A stretch of 6,832 nt of DNA from Pseudomonadota bacterium. Its GTDB lineage: Bacteria; Bdellovibrionota; Bdellovibrionia; Bdellovibrionales; JAEYZS01. A program made the position numbers and the translations under genes. Where the stretch lies: assembly GCA_023427925.1 (NCBI GenBank), contig JAEYZS010000002.1, forward strand, positions 1-6,832, in the 5' to 3' direction. The notes beneath the pieces were generated by a model. It worked only from the letters and a program-made list of their open reading frames with translations, searched no databases and was not told the origin of the DNA. Positions 6,310 to 6,832 of the stretch are shown here, piece after piece. The first letter of the stretch is position 1, and each line of letters begins with the position of its first letter.

Positions 6310-6832
6310 TTAATCCTTAGTGCTCATCTCTTTAATTTTTTCTTGAACTTCGGATTTATCGTTTGTTTTTAAAACAACGAAGACCGCTTCGCTATCAAAT
6401 GTTGTAACGAGAGGTTCGACTTGAACCTCTTGCGTGATTCCGTAATCTTTTTTATCCACACGAGTCACTTTCCCTATTGGAAAACCTTTTGGGAAGATGT
6501 GATCAAGCCCTGTCGTTAAAACTAGATCTCCAACTTGAACGTCGTCTGTACGTTGCAGATATTTTAGTCGACAAATCGTAGGGGAGACACCTTCGAGAAT
6601 TCCTCTTGCTCGAGATCGCTCAATCACAGCGTCGATATCCGAATACCTATCAGTCAGTACTAAAACTTGAGAAAATGATTTTTCAGAATTTAAAATTGTT
6701 CCGACAACTCCAATGGGTGTTATAACCGCTTGACCTGGAAGAACGCCGTCTTCGGTTCCTTTATCCACAAAGATTGTTGAGTGCTGACCCAGAAGATCAT
6801 GTCCAATCACTCGGGCAGAGAGAAGTTTGTGC
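6310..6832 (-). CDS. mreC: MreC, C-terminal part, 5' end outside the window
   Basis: MreC is a periplasmic scaffold anchored in the inner membrane that activates PBP2-RodA. Only the C-terminal 173 residues are here. The frame is open through the right edge and reads HKLLSARVIGHDLLGQ before the first GTG at 6810, so that GTG is an internal Val codon rather than a start. The visible part is the paired beta-barrel domain. Family features are ARVIGHD, then VDKGTEDGVLPGQAVITPIGVVGTI, VLVLTDRYSDIDAVIERSRARGILEG, VQVGDLVLTTGLDHIFPKGFPIGKV and a terminal VEPLVTTFDSEAVFVVL. The cytoplasmic tail, membrane helix and coiled coil must lie beyond 6832, and mreB is the expected gene after that. The gene is followed 2 nt downstream by mreD, in the canonical mreBCD order. 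Confidence 0.95.
   Translation of the reverse strand, partial: HKLLSARVIGHDLLGQHSTIFVDKGTEDGVLPGQAVITPIGVVGTILNSEKSFSQVLVLTDRYSDIDAVIERSRARGILEGVSPTICRLKYLQRTDDVQVGDLVLTTGLDHIFPKGFPIGKVTRVDKKDYGITQEVQVEPLVTTFDSEAVFVVLKTNDKSEVQEKIKEMSTKD
6314..6318 (-). promoter_or_regulatory. Ribosome binding site of mreD inside the mreC end
   Basis: AAGGA on the minus strand overlaps the Lys-Asp codons before the mreC stop and lies 6 nt before ATG 6307, consistent with coupled translation of mreC and mreD. Confidence 0.7.

Noticed and set aside
6808..6810. GTG 6810 as the mreC start
   Set aside because: The frame is open to the window edge with MreC-like sequence (SARVIGHD) before it, and the required membrane anchor and coiled coil are missing, so this is an internal Val codon.

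Overview
The window carries the downstream part of a bacterial cell-elongation (Rod complex) operon on the minus strand, read right to left: mreC (its start lies beyond base 6832), mreD, mrdA (PBP2) and rodA. The genes touch or overlap, which indicates translational coupling, and the operon ends at a hairpin terminator shared with the convergent thioredoxin gene trxA. MreC and MreD are membrane scaffold proteins, PBP2 is the transpeptidase and RodA is the SEDS glycosyltransferase that polymerises lateral-wall peptidoglycan. An mreB gene would be expected just past the right edge but is not visible here.

The left third holds a different unit. Divergent from trxA, and sharing about 140 bp of regulatory DNA with it, is a minus-strand gene for a multidomain protein: pseudo-receiver, DUF4388/PATAN-like region, DnaJ J domain, then TPR. 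The most notable point in the window is that this gene is cut by an in-frame TAA at 604-606. The frame stays open for another 129 codons, and the stop falls at position 19 of a TPR repeat whose consensus residues (8, 11, 20, 24, 27, 32) lie on both sides of it. The short TPR protein at 214-594 is therefore best read as the detached C-terminus of the 512-residue protein. The cause could be a nonsense mutation, a sequencing error or a genuine split. Convergent with it, at the extreme left, is the 3' end of an unrecognised plus-strand gene.

Organism: the DUF4388 + J domain + TPR architecture is typical of former Deltaproteobacteria (Myxococcota, Bdellovibrionota). With the AT-leaning base composition and the mreCD-mrdA-rodA order, it suggests a Bdellovibrionota-like bacterium. 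This is inference from gene content only. No mobile element, CRISPR array, rRNA or tRNA was seen. Apart from the broken regulator, this is mostly ordinary core chromosome.
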